From Alphaproteobacteria bacterium (GTDB lineage Bacteria; Pseudomonadota; Alphaproteobacteria; Paracaedibacterales; JAKBAR01), in NCBI GenBank assembly GCA_019745755.1, contig JAIESS010000174.1:1-7043 (forward strand): a DNA stretch of 7,043 nt, written 5' to 3'. Position 1 is the stretch's first letter, and each line of letters starts with the position of its first letter. Below the pieces are notes generated by a model. It was given only the letters and a program-made list of their open reading frames with translations, did no database searches and was not told the origin of the DNA. This document shows, in pieces, positions 5,624 through 7,043 of this stretch. Made by a program: the position numbers and the translations under genes.

Positions 5624-7043
5624 AACTCTCCATAGGCAGCATTGCTTTCATCATAGATTTTTTTTGTTGGCGTATATTTTTTTGATGATGTATGCAAAGA
5701 CGATGCTGCCTTACCAACGGATGTTTTTTTTCTTTGTGCGCTGGATGAAGGGTGTTTTTGTTCAGATGTAAAATCGTGCATCCTTTCTTGAGAAGCATTT
5801 CCAAGATTAAAGCCCATTAAAAGAGTGTTGAGAGATTGCGCTTGATCTTGAAGGGAAGATGCCGCTGCCGTACTTTCTTGAACCATCGATGCATTTTCTT
5901 GTGTGACCTGGTCAAGCTGGCTAATCGCTGTATTAATTTGTTCAAGGCCAATTGTTTGCTCTGACGATGCACACGCAATCTGATTAATAATATCTGAAAG
6001 CTTCGCCGAAATTTCTACAATTTGCTCAATACTATTGCCAGCCTTTGATGAGAGATCCACACCTTTTTTTACATTCTGCCCACTATTTACAATAAGCACT
6101 TTAATTTGCTTTGAGGCGGCCGATGCTCGCTGAGCCAAGGATCTCACCTCCTCAGCAACCACGGCAAATCCTTTGCCCGCATCACCGGCCCGTGCAGCTT
6201 CCACAGCGGCATTGAGGGCCAAAAGATTTGTTTGAAACGCAATTTCATCAATCATTGTCGTAATATCAGAAATTTCCTTCGATGATTCTTCTATTTCTTT
6301 CATGGCATCAACAGTCAACCGCACAACATTTCCGCCCTCTTGAGCAAGTTTTTGAGACTCAGATCCCAATTGACTTGCTTCTTGAGAGTTGTCGGCCGTG
6401 GATTTGACGGTTGACGAAATTTCCTCCATGGAAGCAGCCGTCTCTTCAAGATTACTTGCTTGTTGCTCTGTGCGCTGGGAGAGACTCTCGCTTCCAACTG
6501 AGATCTGTTCAATCCCATCATTAATAATCACAACAGACTCTTTAATGCTTTGAATCATGGATGTAAGTTTTTCAACCGTACCATTAACGGAGGATTTAAT
6601 TTCGTTAAAGGCTCCCTTGTAGACATAGTGCATGTTTTGTGTCAAATCACCTGAAGAAAGAGCGCCCAATACGCGCGTTACCTCTTGGATACCCTGTTCA
6701 TTTTCCATACGCATCGTCACCATTTCTGTCACATCCGTTGCAAACTTAATAACTTTGAAGGGACGACCATTCAGATCAATCAAGGGGTTATAGGATGCTT
6801 GGATCCACACTTCTTTGTTATTTTTGCCAAAGCGTTTATATTCAGCGGATTGGAATTGGCCTTGCCCTAAAAGGGACCAAAATTGCTTGTATTCTTGACT
6901 TTCTTTATACCCTGGATCCACGAACATACTATGGTGTTTGCCACGAATTTCTTCAAACGTATAGCCAAGGGTTTTGAGAAAATTCTCATTGGCGGTGATA
7001 ACGGTGCCGTCCATATTAAACTCAATCACCGCTTGAGATTTAT
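5620..7043 (-). CDS. PAS-domain methyl-accepting chemotaxis protein (5' end outside window)
   Basis: The frame is open to the right edge, so 473 C-terminal residues are visible and the start lies beyond it; GTG 7029 is internal to the PAS domain. Receptors of this kind sense a signal through PAS and control the CheA kinase. Numbering from the first visible codon: a PAS domain at ~1-108 (SQAVIEFNMDG, then ANENFLKTLGYTFEEI, KHHSMFVDP, EVWIQASYNPL, KVIKFATDVTE), a HAMP-like linker at ~115-165, and the MCP signalling coiled coil at ~175-405. The hairpin tip is the near-invariant segment at 263-300 (DEIAFQTNLLALNAAVEAAR then GKGFAVVAEEVR). No transmembrane helix is in view, so it may be cytoplasmic or membrane-anchored by the missing part. 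The wording of the PAS domain is usual for proteins with two such domains in tandem, so another may lie outside. The last ~60 residues are a Ser/Lys-rich, apparently disordered tail with no CheR-binding WxxF-type pentapeptide. The implied cell has a chemotaxis system. Confidence 0.95.
   Translation of the reverse strand, partial: KSQAVIEFNMDGTVITANENFLKTLGYTFEEIRGKHHSMFVDPGYKESQEYKQFWSLLGQGQFQSAEYKRFGKNNKEVWIQASYNPLIDLNGRPFKVIKFATDVTEMVTMRMENEQGIQEVTRVLGALSSGDLTQNMHYVYKGAFNEIKSSVNGTVEKLTSMIQSIKESVVIINDGIEQISVGSESLSQRTEQQASNLEETAASMEEISSTVKSTADNSQEASQLGSESQKLAQEGGNVVRLTVDAMKEIEESSKEISDITTMIDEIAFQTNLLALNAAVEAARAGDAGKGFAVVAEEVRSLAQRASAASKQIKVLIVNSGQNVKKGVDLSSKAGNSIEQIVEISAKLSDIINQIACASSEQTIGLEQINTAISQLDQVTQENASMVQESTAAASSLQDQAQSLNTLLMGFNLGNASQERMHDFTSEQKHPSSSAQRKKTSVGKAASSLHTSSKKYTPTKKIYDESNAAYGEF

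Overview
The window is AT-rich Gram-negative chromosomal DNA carrying six protein genes and no RNA gene, insertion sequence or CRISPR array that I can see. Organism: the PAS-containing chemoreceptor type, the dTDP-rhamnose genes, the AT-richness and the secreted accessory proteins fit a proteobacterium. An alphaproteobacterium of the host-associated, Holosporales-like sort is my best guess, but this is weak inference and a gammaproteobacterial intracellular lineage is not excluded.

Left block (1-1970, + strand): the end of rfbA (glucose-1-phosphate thymidylyltransferase), rfbC (dTDP-4-dehydrorhamnose 3,5-epimerase) and a GT-A-type glycosyltransferase. They are joined by two successive 4-base ATGA stop/start overlaps, so they form one translationally coupled cell-surface polysaccharide operon that runs in from the left. 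RfbA and RfbC supply dTDP-sugar precursor, and the glycosyltransferase plausibly uses this or another activated sugar. rfbB and rfbD are not in view.

Middle block (1971-3611): after a 108-base AT-only-looking gap comes a separate + strand gene for a secreted PhoD-like metallophosphoesterase. It ends 27 bases from the end of a - strand gene.

Right block (3612-7043): a divergent pair is separated by a 182-base AT-rich intergenic region. The - strand gene (3612-4589) encodes a single-pass membrane protein with a striking Gln/Pro/Tyr-rich, prion-like C-terminal tail. The + strand gene (4772-5623) encodes a secreted protein of unknown family. It has faint but specific similarity around an Asp-Cys and a Gly-Glu-Asn motif to bacterial Tgl-type transglutaminases. 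This gene converges on a 5'-truncated chemoreceptor gene (5620-7043, - strand), and the two stop codons overlap in a single TTAA.

The most interesting items are the Gln-rich membrane protein and the possible transglutaminase-like secreted protein sharing one divergent promoter region. A Gln-rich surface polymer next to a possible Gln-crosslinking enzyme is a speculative but testable pairing. The RfbC variant that lacks the usual active-site lysine is also worth a look.
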